A DNA stretch of 62,669 nt from IMG/VR virus record IMGVR_UViG_3300023184_000123, positions 1-62,669 of that record. One strand, written 5' to 3'. This DNA is from a virus. Positions 9,235 to 17,381 of the stretch are shown here, piece after piece. Position 1 is the first letter of the stretch. Every line of letters starts with the position of its first letter. The notes below the pieces were generated by a model. The model did not search any database, was not told where the DNA came from, and worked only from the letters and a program-made list of their open reading frames with translations. A program made the position numbers and the translations under genes.

Positions 9235-9244
9235 TTGTTATCCT

Positions 9245-10072
9245 TTATGACCATGAGCCGGCTCTTTTCGAACCAGCTAACATTGTATTAAAATCCACCA
9301 TGCAAAGATTTTCCTTTGCAAAATTCAAATCGTTATAATTATCTAAAGTGATAATTTCTTTATGGAATCCTACATTGATCAAATCTAGTTGTTTGTCTTT
9401 TTCAATTGATTCAATTACTGCTTTTGCTAGAATTTCATGATTGATTTTACAGAGGTGATTGAATCTACATTCCATTCCCTTCCATAGGTCTCTCATGACT
9501 TCTGTAACATTAAATGTTTTTTTCAATTCAAGTGCTTGCGCATCTTCTGTTAAACAGCCATGTGCTATGTTAAGATGTGGCCACTCTTGTGCGTTTATAC
9601 TGTTGATAAATGCTGGTATAATTATGGGTTTACGCAGGTCCAGCTCTAAACAACGATAACTTATTTCACCCAATCGATGGCGTTGAAGACGAAGGGCTTG
9701 CGCATCTCGCCAGATTTTACTTGCAAAATTTTGACCAGCATCCCATATACTCCTGTCGGGTACAAATTTTCGCCATGCTTCATATCTATAATTAGAAAGA
9801 TTACTAAGGTACGGCGCATTTTCAAAATACCAAAATCTGTGTTCACTGGTGAGCACAAAAACCAGTTGGTCGTGTTTGGTGAGATTTCCAGATTTGATCT
9901 GTTTATCAAACATGTCCATTTGCCAATCTTGGCAACAGCCCTCTATGCTGTTATTCAAAACAGAGTCAACTTGAAAATAGTTTCCTACCTGTACTGGCCA
10001 GAGATCAAATTGGCTAGTGGGATGTGGGAAAGCAAAGCTGTCGCCAATAACGATTAAATTACGCATGGTCAT
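9245..10072 (-). CDS. SGNH-hydrolase-like protein
   Basis: The 275-residue protein begins with LIVIGDSFAF, the GDS block I of SGNH/GDSL hydrolases. Blocks further in (asparagine around NNSIEGCC, a VFVLTSEHR strand) are weaker. It is a paralogue of the two plus-strand proteins at 19845 and 20525. SGNH enzymes include esterases and glycan O-acetyl hydrolases, but activity here is not certain because the C-terminal catalytic histidine is not obvious. It abuts the gene at 10073 without spacing. Confidence 0.6.
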   Translation of the reverse strand: MTMRNLIVIGDSFAFPHPTSQFDLWPVQVGNYFQVDSVLNNSIEGCCQDWQMDMFDKQIKSGNLTKHDQLVFVLTSEHRFWYFENAPYLSNLSNYRYEAWRKFVPDRSIWDAGQNFASKIWRDAQALRLQRHRLGEISYRCLELDLRKPIIIPAFINSINAQEWPHLNIAHGCLTEDAQALELKKTFNVTEVMRDLWKGMECRFNHLCKINHEILAKAVIESIEKDKQLDLINVGFHKEIITLDNYNDLNFAKENLCMVDFNTMLAGSKRAGSWS

Positions 10073-10387
10073 TTATGAAATTACTGTTTCAGGTTTATGA
10101 GTTTTAAAAACATTTTGTCCGCAACGCCTAACAGCGTCTGCCAGCACCTGCGGCGATTCTTCTGCAATTTCTTCCAATTCAGTTTGAGTCATTTCACTTT
10201 CGAATGCCCATATCTCAGGAAACCTCTGTGGGTTGGCCCGTGCCCTTAATACAGCATGTCTAGGTATAGGTAAGTCAATCTTCTCGTCTCCCTTTAGCAC
10301 AGCCCAGAACTTTTTCTTGTCATATTCAGTTACATTAAAGATCCATTCAAAACCCACTGTATCAAAATAACACATGTATGCATTCAT
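10073..10387 (-). CDS. Conserved hypothetical protein with RFPEIW motif
   Basis: The 104-residue protein is taken from the ATG at 10387, which follows AAGAGGTTAAT; the upstream in-frame extension overlaps the neighbouring gene. It shares the NPQRFPEIW signature with the 8809 protein. The C-terminal helix ends in a basic tail. No function is recognised. Confidence 0.65.
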   Translation of the reverse strand: MNAYMCYFDTVGFEWIFNVTEYDKKKFWAVLKGDEKIDLPIPRHAVLRARANPQRFPEIWAFESEMTQTELEEIAEESPQVLADAVRRCGQNVFKTHKPETVIS

Positions 10388-10388
10388 A

Positions 10389-10586
10389 TTAACCTCTTGA
10401 TGCTGTTTGACTACGGGTAATAGTGGGACCGCTGCTTTCAAAGTCCATGCCAGCACCACGTCCTTCGTAACACCGGCCATTCCATTTCATGCTGATCTTA
10501 ACGGCCTTGTTCACAATTACATTGAGCAGGACCTTGTCTTCAAAGTCCTGCACAACAGCTTCAGTCATCTTGGCAGATTTTGCCAT
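10389..10586 (-). CDS. Hypothetical protein, possibly nucleic-acid binding
   Basis: This 65-residue basic protein starts MAKSAKMTEAVVQD and has a VKISMKWNGRCYEGRG segment. A longer version from GTG at 10628 is possible but overlaps the coiled-coil gene by 26 bases. One base separates it from the gene at 10073. No family is recognised. Confidence 0.55.
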   Translation of the reverse strand: MAKSAKMTEAVVQDFEDKVLLNVIVNKAVKISMKWNGRCYEGRGAGMDFESSGPTITRSQTASRG

Positions 10587-10602
10587 TTTGATTTGACACG
10601 TA

Positions 10603-10788
10603 TCACTGTGCCTCAGTACTGTTGCCACTTGCGGCCTCCAATTCTAAAACACGATTGCGCAACCGATTGACTTCTTGTTCCAAACTAGCAATATGGTCAG
10701 CAATCTGTTGCATGAACACGCTGGTGTTTATGCCAGTTGTACGCAACAGTTCTGGTATGCTGAGCTGTGTTGAGTCTGTATCTGTCAT
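10603..10788 (-). CDS. Small coiled-coil protein
   Basis: The 61-residue ORF contains heptad-like HIASLEQEVNRLRNRVLELE, a predicted coiled coil, so it probably oligomerises. Its ATG directly abuts the stop of the metallophosphoesterase gene. Function unknown. Confidence 0.6.
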   Translation of the reverse strand: MTDTDSTQLSIPELLRTTGINTSVFMQQIADHIASLEQEVNRLRNRVLELEAASGNSTEAQ

Positions 10789-11637
10789 TTAAATCTCCAA
10801 TAAAATGTCGGGATTCCAACCACTTTGTTCACTGTAGCCGTCGTTTTCGTAACCACGTGGGTTGCACACCACACGAGTTTCGCCAATCACATAATCAAAC
10901 GGCTGATGCATGTGTCCATGTGTCCACAGTTTAATTTGAGGATGATCCATTATAAATTCACTTAGGTCACTGGCATATCCACCGTTCATAAGTGTTTGAC
11001 TAGCATATTGTTCACTCACACTTTTAAAACTGGGAGCATGATGTCCAACAACCACACACTTTTTGTCCTTGTGTTCTTGCACGATCAGTTTGATGTAACC
11101 CAGTGTCTTGTCATGCCTGATAGCAACATCCAGCGCACTCATGGCTGCATACTCACGTTGGTCATTACGAACAATACGAAAGTCGTTCATCATGTCTTTC
11201 ATGGCATGCATGGTGAGTGGATCACGCTTGTTCATGTTGGTCCAAAGTGTTCCACCAACAAACACAACGTCATTGATAATCTTAGTATTTTGCTCTAACA
11301 TATACACGTTGGGGTACTTGGCGCACTCGTCACGCATGTAGTCAACAGCCGCATAGAACTTGCCGTGGTAGAATTCGTGATTGCCCATGATGTAGATCAC
11401 ATGGGGAAACTGAAAACTGCAACGCTTGAAGAAGTCACGGAACCGTTGTGCTTTTTCCTGTCTGCTACTAAGCATTTCAAGCATGGCTGCAGTTCTGACA
11501 TTTTGCTCTGGAAAGTCGTGCAGATCTTGAGCAATACAAATATCGCCACCTAGGATCAGTACATCGTAGTTCTGATCATTCTTAATGTTAATGTCACTAA
11601 ACTCCAAGTGGAGGTCACTGACTAATTTGATTTTCAT
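10789..11637 (-). CDS. Calcineurin-like metallophosphoesterase
   Basis: The 282-residue protein has the full metallophosphoesterase motif set: SDLHLEF (DxH), GGDICI (GD), MGNHEFYHG (GNHE), VVGHHAPS (H) and WTHGHMHQ (GHxH). These bind two metal ions and hydrolyse phosphomono- or diesters. The substrate cannot be inferred. It overlaps no neighbour but is packed head to tail with the genes on both sides. Confidence 0.9.
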   Translation of the reverse strand: MKIKLVSDLHLEFSDINIKNDQNYDVLILGGDICIAQDLHDFPEQNVRTAAMLEMLSSRQEKAQRFRDFFKRCSFQFPHVIYIMGNHEFYHGKFYAAVDYMRDECAKYPNVYMLEQNTKIINDVVFVGGTLWTNMNKRDPLTMHAMKDMMNDFRIVRNDQREYAAMSALDVAIRHDKTLGYIKLIVQEHKDKKCVVVGHHAPSFKSVSEQYASQTLMNGGYASDLSEFIMDHPQIKLWTHGHMHQPFDYVIGETRVVCNPRGYENDGYSEQSGWNPDILLEI

Positions 11638-12204
11638 TTAAATCTCGTCGTAGTTTTCTTTAATAAATTTCTTTGCATCTGCTTTGGTAAGCCTGCCTGA
11701 TTCGTATTCATCAATAGCATGTTGCAACGCTTCTTCAACAAAACTGTTAAATGTCATATCACGTTCGTGAGCCAGCTTCATGTATTGTAACAGATCTTCA
11801 TCAGGAATATCAATCGGCAAGCTGACTCGTGTGTCGTAGTCTTCGCCTTCTTGAATAGCCAGACACTTTTGAAAAAAGTCGTCATCCACTTCAAGATCAA
11901 CATAGTTGACATCGTCCCATGCTTCATCTTTGCTCACATCTCGACGCTTGGCTTCTTTACGATTCTTCTTGCGGAAGTCCGGGTTGATCATACGGTATGC
12001 ACGATTATGCACATAGTCATGTGCCTGCACTTCATACACAGTTTGATCTCGAGTATCAAATGTGATTGTAAAACTGTGACCATCTTGCTCACCGTTCCAA
12101 CTGTCTAGCTGATAGACATTGTCTCCGTAACATTGCCACATGTAGTCGCTACCTTCAGTAATTCGATAGCCAACCAATTCCATCCATTCTTTCATCGTAA
12201 TCAT
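11638..12204 (-). CDS. Hypothetical protein with ribbon-helix-helix-like C-terminus
   Basis: The 188-residue protein has an N-terminal beta-rich region and an acidic middle. A segment around residues 125-166 (RVSLPIDIPDEDLLQY, then a helix ending HAIDEYESG) resembles a ribbon-helix-helix DNA-binding unit. It overlaps the next gene by 4 bases. A regulatory role is possible but unproven. Confidence 0.6.
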   Translation of the reverse strand: MITMKEWMELVGYRITEGSDYMWQCYGDNVYQLDSWNGEQDGHSFTITFDTRDQTVYEVQAHDYVHNRAYRMINPDFRKKNRKEAKRRDVSKDEAWDDVNYVDLEVDDDFFQKCLAIQEGEDYDTRVSLPIDIPDEDLLQYMKLAHERDMTFNSFVEEALQHAIDEYESGRLTKADAKKFIKENYDEI

Positions 12205-12785
12205 TGTTCGTTTCCTTCTTCGTTATAAACAATAGACCTTGCCTCAGCATGTGCTTCGCACAAAGTAGTAACCCATCCGCCACCAACACGTTTGCCAGTT
12301 CCGCCACATTCTTCACAGGTAACACCACTCATGCTTTCTGCCATACGAACCATGCCGTCAATGACATCATCACCGCCTGTGTAGTAGAAACGCAGTGTGC
12401 CAAATTTCTCTTTGACTTGATCCAGGGTAACTTGCGGAATTGATTCTGGAACCTGTCTAAAGTCTCCAGCAATAATTTCTGCCAATCTTTCATCTTTGTA
12501 TGCTTGACTGGTAATAGAACTATTCTGTTCAAAAAATAATTTACAATCACCTGCTTTAGCCTGTGTTGCCATTTCATTATATTCAATAGCCCAATTGCGC
12601 TGTTTTTCTTTCCAATCAATGTGATGCTGAATATTACCCATGAGCTGATCCAAAATATTGAACCAACCATCACCGCAAGTAAACCCCCAACACATACAAG
12701 TTTCCATCATGGGCAAATTACGGTTCACCATCATCTGCGGATACTTGGTACACAGTAGTTCGTCCAGTTCTTGTTTCATCACCAA
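12201..12785 (-). CDS. Conserved phage protein with zinc-ribbon
   Basis: The 194-residue protein contains CMCWGFTCGDGWF near the N-terminus and DQVKEKFGTLRFYYTGG near residue 120. A CEECGGTGK knuckle follows, with a later TTLCEAH that could complete a zinc site. I recall this arrangement from uncharacterised phage proteins. The function is unknown. Confidence 0.7.
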   Translation of the reverse strand: MVMKQELDELLCTKYPQMMVNRNLPMMETCMCWGFTCGDGWFNILDQLMGNIQHHIDWKEKQRNWAIEYNEMATQAKAGDCKLFFEQNSSITSQAYKDERLAEIIAGDFRQVPESIPQVTLDQVKEKFGTLRFYYTGGDDVIDGMVRMAESMSGVTCEECGGTGKRVGGGWVTTLCEAHAEARSIVYNEEGNEQ

Positions 12786-12970
12786 TTCTCCACGCCAGAT
12801 ATTTCTGTTTTGAACACACCATCCAAACCATTAACAGAGGTATGCACAGTTAATGTAGTAACACTACCAATACCGCCACTGTTGTCTTGCAGCAACTCAA
12901 ATGAGATTGCTTCTGGAAACAGGTCCATGGTGTCTAAAATCTTAACAACTTCTTCTCTACATAGATACAT
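12779..12970 (-). CDS. Small hypothetical protein
   Basis: This 63-residue protein has a helical N-terminus and a beta-rich C-terminus (VTTLTVHTSVNG). It overlaps the gene at 12201 by 7 bases and the gene at 12970 by one base, consistent with translational coupling. No family is recognised. Confidence 0.6.
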   Translation of the reverse strand: MYLCREEVVKILDTMDLFPEAISFELLQDNSGGIGSVTTLTVHTSVNGLDGVFKTEISGVENW

Positions 12971-13662
12971 TATTGTGCCGCTTTCACATAGTTGAGTCTA
13001 GTAACATCGTTTTGATGTTTCCAGTGTTTGGTGTGATCTTTTACTTTGGCTTTGACCAACACACATGCTCCCAAGTTAAGATTGGTCTTGTTCAACCAAG
13101 ACACCATCTTATTATCTATTATAGCAGAAATATTGTAACCTTCAAAGTTTTTTGACTTGATTGCTTCAAGTATTTCACAATCTAAATCTTTCAAATTACT
13201 GCCAATTTCTCCAAGGTAACCTTCTGACACAGTACGGGCAACTTTTTTAATTTTGTTTTGTGACTTGTCTCGAACATAAACACTGGGTAAACAGGCCACA
13301 TAACCAAACTGGTTTGTTTTTACCATGTCTCCACTGAGTATGCTGTTGATGTTGGTTTGAAATTCGTTTTCGCCTTCGATAGCTGCAAACAACAATCTCT
13401 TGAAGTATGTTTTAATTTCTTGAGCCAGTGCAACATCCTCCTCTGTGATCTTAAGTGGCATCGGAGCTTCTTTAGGATCAGCGGTCCAATTGTTTGGCAG
13501 TAGAGTACACAACATCAGCATCTTGTTAGGTTGTTTTGAACACAAGTACACGCTGTCGGATGAATAAACAGCTTCGGATTCTTTCAAGTATGCACCGTTG
13601 ACTCGTTGTGCGGAGCAAGCCATTTCTAAAACTGTTTGAGTGGAGAATTCTTTAACGTCCAT
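12970..13662 (-). CDS. Conserved hypothetical protein
   Basis: The 230-residue soluble protein has no signal peptide and no motif that I recognise. It is the first gene after the sigma-70 promoter at 13695 and heads a run of tightly packed genes down to 8809. It contains many lysines in its second half (KVKDHTKHWKHQ). Confidence 0.7.
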   Translation of the reverse strand: MDVKEFSTQTVLEMACSAQRVNGAYLKESEAVYSSDSVYLCSKQPNKMLMLCTLLPNNWTADPKEAPMPLKITEEDVALAQEIKTYFKRLLFAAIEGENEFQTNINSILSGDMVKTNQFGYVACLPSVYVRDKSQNKIKKVARTVSEGYLGEIGSNLKDLDCEILEAIKSKNFEGYNISAIIDNKMVSWLNKTNLNLGACVLVKAKVKDHTKHWKHQNDVTRLNYVKAAQ

Positions 13663-13694
13663 ATCGCTCTCTGTGTGTAGTTGCTATACTTTGT

Positions 13695-13723
13695 ATTTTA
13701 CAGGAAAACGTACCTCTTGTCAA
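13695..13723 (-). promoter_or_regulatory. Sigma-70 promoter before the 12970-13662 gene
   Basis: TTGACA, 17 bases, then TAAAAT on the minus strand. It lies inside the 3' end of the upstream metallopeptidase gene, with the start codon 33 bases downstream. Confidence 0.75.
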
Positions 13724-14366
13724 TCGTTTCCAAATGATAATATACTTTTTTGGCCAGTCTTTTGGTGAGATGATTTATACCAAAATGCTCAATGTAAGAT
13801 CTAAGTTGTGGGCTTGAGTAGTTTGGGCCAGTTCGCATTTTGCTCAAAACGCTTATCTTAGCCATTCTTCGTTTGGCACGTTCAGCATCCATTGTTCTCA
13901 ACAGTTCAATTGCTATGCTGAATGAGTAAGCATCTAATTCGTCGTCGTTGGCAAGGTATCTCCAGTACGGAGCGTCACAATGTTCTTCATATTGACGATG
14001 CCCTCTTCGAATACTTTGGTATCGATGTCTAAACTCGTGTACAGTGGCATCAAATATTTCTGTAAGGAAAGCAGTTATTTGATGAGAACCCAGCGGCTCA
14101 TCTCCTTTTAAATTATGATACACAATAACTTCAATGGCAGTGTCTTGATCTCGATCATTTTCGCAATCATAATAGGCCATGACATACCATTTGTCCGAGT
14201 CTAACGTTTTATCTTTTTTACTTCGGATAGCAATGTCAAATTCATATAATTTGAATGTGTTGCGGGTGCGACTTATCAAGTTTCTAAAAGTTGCTTGAAC
14301 GGGACTTTGTTCTCGAACTCGTTTACATACATTACATACCTGTTCAAGAATCATGTTCATACTCAC
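13698..14366 (-). CDS. Zinc metallopeptidase-like protein (HExxH), paralogue
   Basis: The 222-residue protein contains TVHEFRHRYQ (HExxH) and downstream DELDAYSFSIAIELL. The spacing and sequence match the protein at 5613, so they are paralogues. No signal peptide is seen. Its start overlaps the stop of the IF-1 gene by 4 bases. The target is unknown. Confidence 0.7.
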   Translation of the reverse strand: MSMNMILEQVCNVCKRVREQSPVQATFRNLISRTRNTFKLYEFDIAIRSKKDKTLDSDKWYVMAYYDCENDRDQDTAIEVIVYHNLKGDEPLGSHQITAFLTEIFDATVHEFRHRYQSIRRGHRQYEEHCDAPYWRYLANDDELDAYSFSIAIELLRTMDAERAKRRMAKISVLSKMRTGPNYSSPQLRSYIEHFGINHLTKRLAKKVYYHLETIDKRYVFL

Positions 14367-14581
14367 AACCTATAAGTTACGCGACCTTTTGTTAAGTCGT
14401 ATGGACTAATTTCTAACTTAACTTTATCACCGAGGATAATTCTTATTTTGTTTTGTTTCAACTTGCCACCCATGTAGCAAAGCAAAGTATTTGGCATGTT
14501 TTCCACTTTTACTCTAAACATGCTGCCTGGTAATACTTCTTCAACTGAACCGGTCAGTTCAATAATATCGTCTTTAGCCAT
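14363..14581 (-). CDS. infA: Translation initiation factor IF-1
   Basis: The 72-residue protein matches bacterial IF-1 along its whole length, including MAKDDIIELTGSVEEVLPG, MFRVKVEN, KIRIILGDKVK and SPYDLTKGRVTYR. IF-1 is an OB-fold protein that occupies the ribosomal A site with IF-2 and IF-3 during initiation. A phage copy, next to a full tRNA bank with its own initiator tRNA, suggests control of host translation. The length and core residues are intact. Confidence 0.95.
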   Translation of the reverse strand: MAKDDIIELTGSVEEVLPGSMFRVKVENMPNTLLCYMGGKLKQNKIRIILGDKVKLEISPYDLTKGRVTYRL

Positions 14582-14750
14582 TGGTTATTTTTGTAAGACT
14601 CCAAGAGCCATCTCCGTTGTCGTTCCAATCAAGGGTATCTCCTTCCTTCCATCCTGCAGATTCTAAAAAGTCTTGGGGGAATGGCAGAATTAAATCTCCA
14701 CTGCCATCTTCAGCTTCTTCCACAGTTACGGTCCACTTTGTTGTATTCAT
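14574..14750 (-). CDS. Small acidic phage protein (58 aa)
   Basis: ATG at 14750 opens a 58-codon frame containing FPQDFLESAGWKEGDTLDW and DGSWSLTKI. This pattern recalls small SpoVT/AbrB-like or phage-conserved proteins in which W-x-x-GD precedes a strand. It ends inside the IF-1 start (overlap 8 bases). No ribosome-binding site is visible; TAAATA sits five bases before the ATG. Confidence 0.75.
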   Translation of the reverse strand: MNTTKWTVTVEEAEDGSGDLILPFPQDFLESAGWKEGDTLDWNDNGDGSWSLTKITNG

Positions 14751-14766
14751 AATATTATTTACTCTG

Positions 14767-15303
14767 TTATCGATTATCTTCGTATGGAACTGGTCTCCAA
14801 CCCAAGCGGTTTAAATCCAATTCAATTTCTTCAGTGACAGTACCTTCGGGAACATAGTTAGTACCATCAGCACCAGTTAAGCCGTTGCCTAGTTCTGCAT
14901 TGCCAATGCCGCTACAGTACCAATCAATATAGTCGCCTGTTTCCTTCATGTCAGCAACAATACCACCAGCATGACGCCAGCTGCAACCCCAGTTTTCTTC
15001 CTTCATTTCAGGCCATAGATCTCGTCTACGCCATTCCATGTTGCACATTGCGGCATACAAGTTTTGCGCATAGTTGTCAGACTCTTTGACCTTGTTGCAA
15101 AGTTCTTTTGAGCCGCGCAGATCATACTCCATGTTGTTCTTTTGCCATTTGGGATCCACAAGGTTAGCTTCATCCTGTTTTCTGAAAGTGTTGTACATAT
15201 TAACATAATCGGGATTGGGCTCTTTGCCCTCTTCCTCGCAACGTTTGATATACCCTTCTTTTTGAAAGGTGTGCCGTTCTGGACTTGAATTTATTTTGGT
15301 CAT
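14767..15303 (-). CDS. Hypothetical protein
   Basis: The 178-residue acidic protein is rich in tryptophan and aspartate (MEWRRRDLWPEMKEENWG). It has no signal peptide. It overlaps the periplasmic HExxH gene by 4 bases. I recognise no family. Confidence 0.65.
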   Translation of the reverse strand: MTKINSSPERHTFQKEGYIKRCEEEGKEPNPDYVNMYNTFRKQDEANLVDPKWQKNNMEYDLRGSKELCNKVKESDNYAQNLYAAMCNMEWRRRDLWPEMKEENWGCSWRHAGGIVADMKETGDYIDWYCSGIGNAELGNGLTGADGTNYVPEGTVTEEIELDLNRLGWRPVPYEDNR

Positions 15304-15626
15304 TTTTTATGAAAGTTACCCTGTAGGCAATGGCGTAGTTCATGTCCTAGTGTGTGAAAGTTTGCTCGGGGTGCTGTGACAATGGTACACTCAGTAAAAC
15401 TGCCGTTCCAAAAACTACATGCTTCTATGCTGTAGCCAAATGCGCCTTTGCCACGTTTAACTGATTCTGCACTACACACGCCCTGCACATCCCGTGTTTG
15501 AATAAAAGAAATCTTAATCTGATTCGATTGGTTACGAGTCATGTCAAATTGTTCGTGTGGATCTTCATAGTACGCAAATGCGTTAACGGATATCAAAATT
15601 CCCAATGCAAGTATAGCCTTTTTCAT
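15300..15626 (-). CDS. Small secreted HExxH protein
   Basis: The 108-residue protein starts at ATG 15626 with a Sec signal peptide (KKAILALGILISVNAFA). The mature part has three cysteines before the motif TLGHELRHCLQG, a zinc-metallopeptidase HExxH. This suggests a small periplasmic metallopeptidase. A longer frame to 15740 runs through the upstream tRNA and is not used. Confidence 0.7.
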   Translation of the reverse strand: MKKAILALGILISVNAFAYYEDPHEQFDMTRNQSNQIKISFIQTRDVQGVCSAESVKRGKGAFGYSIEACSFWNGSFTECTIVTAPRANFHTLGHELRHCLQGNFHKK

Positions 15627-15649
15627 GTGTGCCTCTGTGTAGTTAACAA

Positions 15650-15750
15650 TGGTGTAGACGGTAGGATTCGAACCTACAAAGCCACCACTAAGGGCAAGGC
15701 CCAGTCCCTCCCCAAAGGGAGGAGGTATACCAAATTCCACTCACGTCTAC
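15650..15750 (-). tRNA. Atypical long tRNA (Leu/Ser-type), anticodon unclear
   Basis: A perfect 7-bp acceptor stem (GTAGACG/CGTCTAC), encoded CCA, canonical T arm (GTAGG TTCGAAT CCTAC) and Leu-type D arm (GTGGAATTTGGTA) are present. It spans 101 bases, about 14 longer than usual. The hairpin where the anticodon arm should be (CCTCC...GGAGG) gives an even-sized loop, so no 7-base anticodon loop can be drawn. It could be degenerate or need editing. Confidence 0.6.
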
Positions 15751-15756
15751 CACTGT

Positions 15757-15785
15757 ATTATATACTTATTTGTAAATACTGTCAA
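15757..15785 (-). promoter_or_regulatory. Sigma-70 promoter for the atypical tRNA and downstream genes
   Basis: TTGACA and TATAAT are separated by 17 bases on the minus strand, 7 bases upstream of the tRNA. The -35 box overlaps the ATG of the divergent radical SAM gene by one base. Confidence 0.85.
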
Positions 15786-16768
15786 TGAGCCATTCCACCA
15801 TTCCATTTGAAAAAATTGTTCGATTTGGGCAACGCACCATGTTGATTAATCGATTATTTTCCATAAGTTGGATTTTGGGAAGATTTTGTAACTACAATTG
15901 CAGCTACTGTTGGCCATATGCTAGGTCAGATGTACCAGATCACCAACCAATCGAAGTGTATAAAAACGTTGTTAACGAAATCAAACGTCAGGCCCGCAAC
16001 AATGGATTCAATCAATTTCATTGGAGTTTCAGTGGTGGTGAACCCACTGCTTACAAACACCTATTGGAGTTGACGGCACATTTGGACGATGGGCCATCTA
16101 CTGCATATCAAACTGTACACATGACCACTAATCTGAGTCCCAGTTTGGCTTGGTGGCGGCGATGGGCCGGTGCCACCGCTATGCTACAACGTAGAAGTAT
16201 AACAGCCAGCTTTCACGACGAGTTTGCCAAGGAACAAGAGTTTGGTGATAAGATTTTGCAACTGATGTATGATGGTGTTCATGTTACTATAAATCAAGTC
16301 ATGGTTCCAGAAAAGTTTCACGAGTTGTATGCCAGACTAGAACGATTTGCCGCCCGTGGTATCAATGTGACTCTCAAACCGCAAAGCGATCCCACAGCCA
16401 GTAGATTGGTAGATGGATATACCAACGAAATGATTCACACGATGCAAACTAAATTCTCGCAACAATCCGATGGTGAAGAAACTTATCAGATAGCACTGTA
16501 CGAGCAAGATGGTACTGAACATTTATTTGACCAAGCTGAGAGATTCAATGCATTTGGATTTAACAAGTTTGCAGGCTGGCAGTGCAACTCAGGATTTCAA
16601 AGTGTAATAATTAGAGGAGACCAAATAAAAAGAAGTTACAGTTGTCATGACACGCCGTTAGGCAATGTGTTAACAGGATTTAAATTGTTTGAAGATCCAC
16701 AACTTTGTTCCACTCCAAGCTGTGTTAGTTCAGCAGATAGTAAAATTCCTAAAATTCGTATAATTTAA
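15785..16768 (+). CDS. Radical SAM protein
   Basis: The 327-residue protein has the cluster motif CNYNCSYC at about residues 35-42, SFSGGEPTAY, and a C-terminal cysteine set (CNSG, YSCHD, CSTPSC). The set suggests an auxiliary cluster as in SPASM/twitch enzymes. It is most like the proteins at 21298 and 24747. Substrate unknown. It ends tail to tail with the gene at 16749, with a 20-base overlap. A TGTAAATA box lies six bases before the start. Confidence 0.9.
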   Translation: MSHSTIPFEKIVRFGQRTMLINRLFSISWILGRFCNYNCSYCWPYARSDVPDHQPIEVYKNVVNEIKRQARNNGFNQFHWSFSGGEPTAYKHLLELTAHLDDGPSTAYQTVHMTTNLSPSLAWWRRWAGATAMLQRRSITASFHDEFAKEQEFGDKILQLMYDGVHVTINQVMVPEKFHELYARLERFAARGINVTLKPQSDPTASRLVDGYTNEMIHTMQTKFSQQSDGEETYQIALYEQDGTEHLFDQAERFNAFGFNKFAGWQCNSGFQSVIIRGDQIKRSYSCHDTPLGNVLTGFKLFEDPQLCSTPSCVSSADSKIPKIRII

Positions 16769-17381
16769 TCATTTCAAAAAGTGACTTAACAGCGATTTGC
16801 AAATTTGGATAATTGCTTGCTTTAACAATTATCTTAGTTTTTCTAAAGGATGGATAGAATTCTTTTCCAATAATTCGTATATGATGCATGCCCGGACTCA
16901 CATAGAATACTTTTCCTTGGTATTCTAAACCCCATTTATTTTTTACATTTTTTGTGATCCATTTATATGCATCAAGAAACCAGTATTCATCGTCTGTGAT
17001 TTGAGATCCTATTCCCCATTGGTGAATCGCATTAGAAGGAATATTATTTAATTCCAAATTACTACCACACCAGTCAATACTATCCACTTTATGTAATATT
17101 TCAATCTCGTCTATGTTTACTACTTCGTCTGTAATTAGCACACCATCAATCCACTCATTGTTTCCTCGTAGTGCAGTTCCAATGTACCTGTTAGTTCCTG
17201 GCTGTAATTGCCAATGAGGCGTGCTAGATATTTTCCAAATGACGATAGGTTTGATTGGCTCATTCATATAAAAATAAAACCATTTATCCAATATCCTGTG
17301 CCTAGAAAATGCACCTGCAAAATAACCAAATAGATTGCTATCTAGTAGTGGTTTAACTTTGCAATTATATTTGTGTAGCAT
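16749..17381 (-). CDS. Hypothetical protein of the glycan-like locus
   Basis: The 210-residue protein is rich in aromatic residues and has a DDEYWFLDAYKW segment but no recognised catalytic motif. It overlaps the start-side glycosyltransferase gene by 17 bases, so the two are probably translated together. A role linked to glycosylation is inferred from context only. Confidence 0.6.
   Translation of the reverse strand: MLHKYNCKVKPLLDSNLFGYFAGAFSRHRILDKWFYFYMNEPIKPIVIWKISSTPHWQLQPGTNRYIGTALRGNNEWIDGVLITDEVVNIDEIEILHKVDSIDWCGSNLELNNIPSNAIHQWGIGSQITDDEYWFLDAYKWITKNVKNKWGLEYQGKVFYVSPGMHHIRIIGKEFYPSFRKTKIIVKASNYPNLQIAVKSLFEMIKLYEF

Noticed and set aside
15627-15740. N-terminal extension of the secreted HExxH gene
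   Set aside because: It would be translated through the tRNA at 15650 and would bury the signal peptide that starts at 15626.
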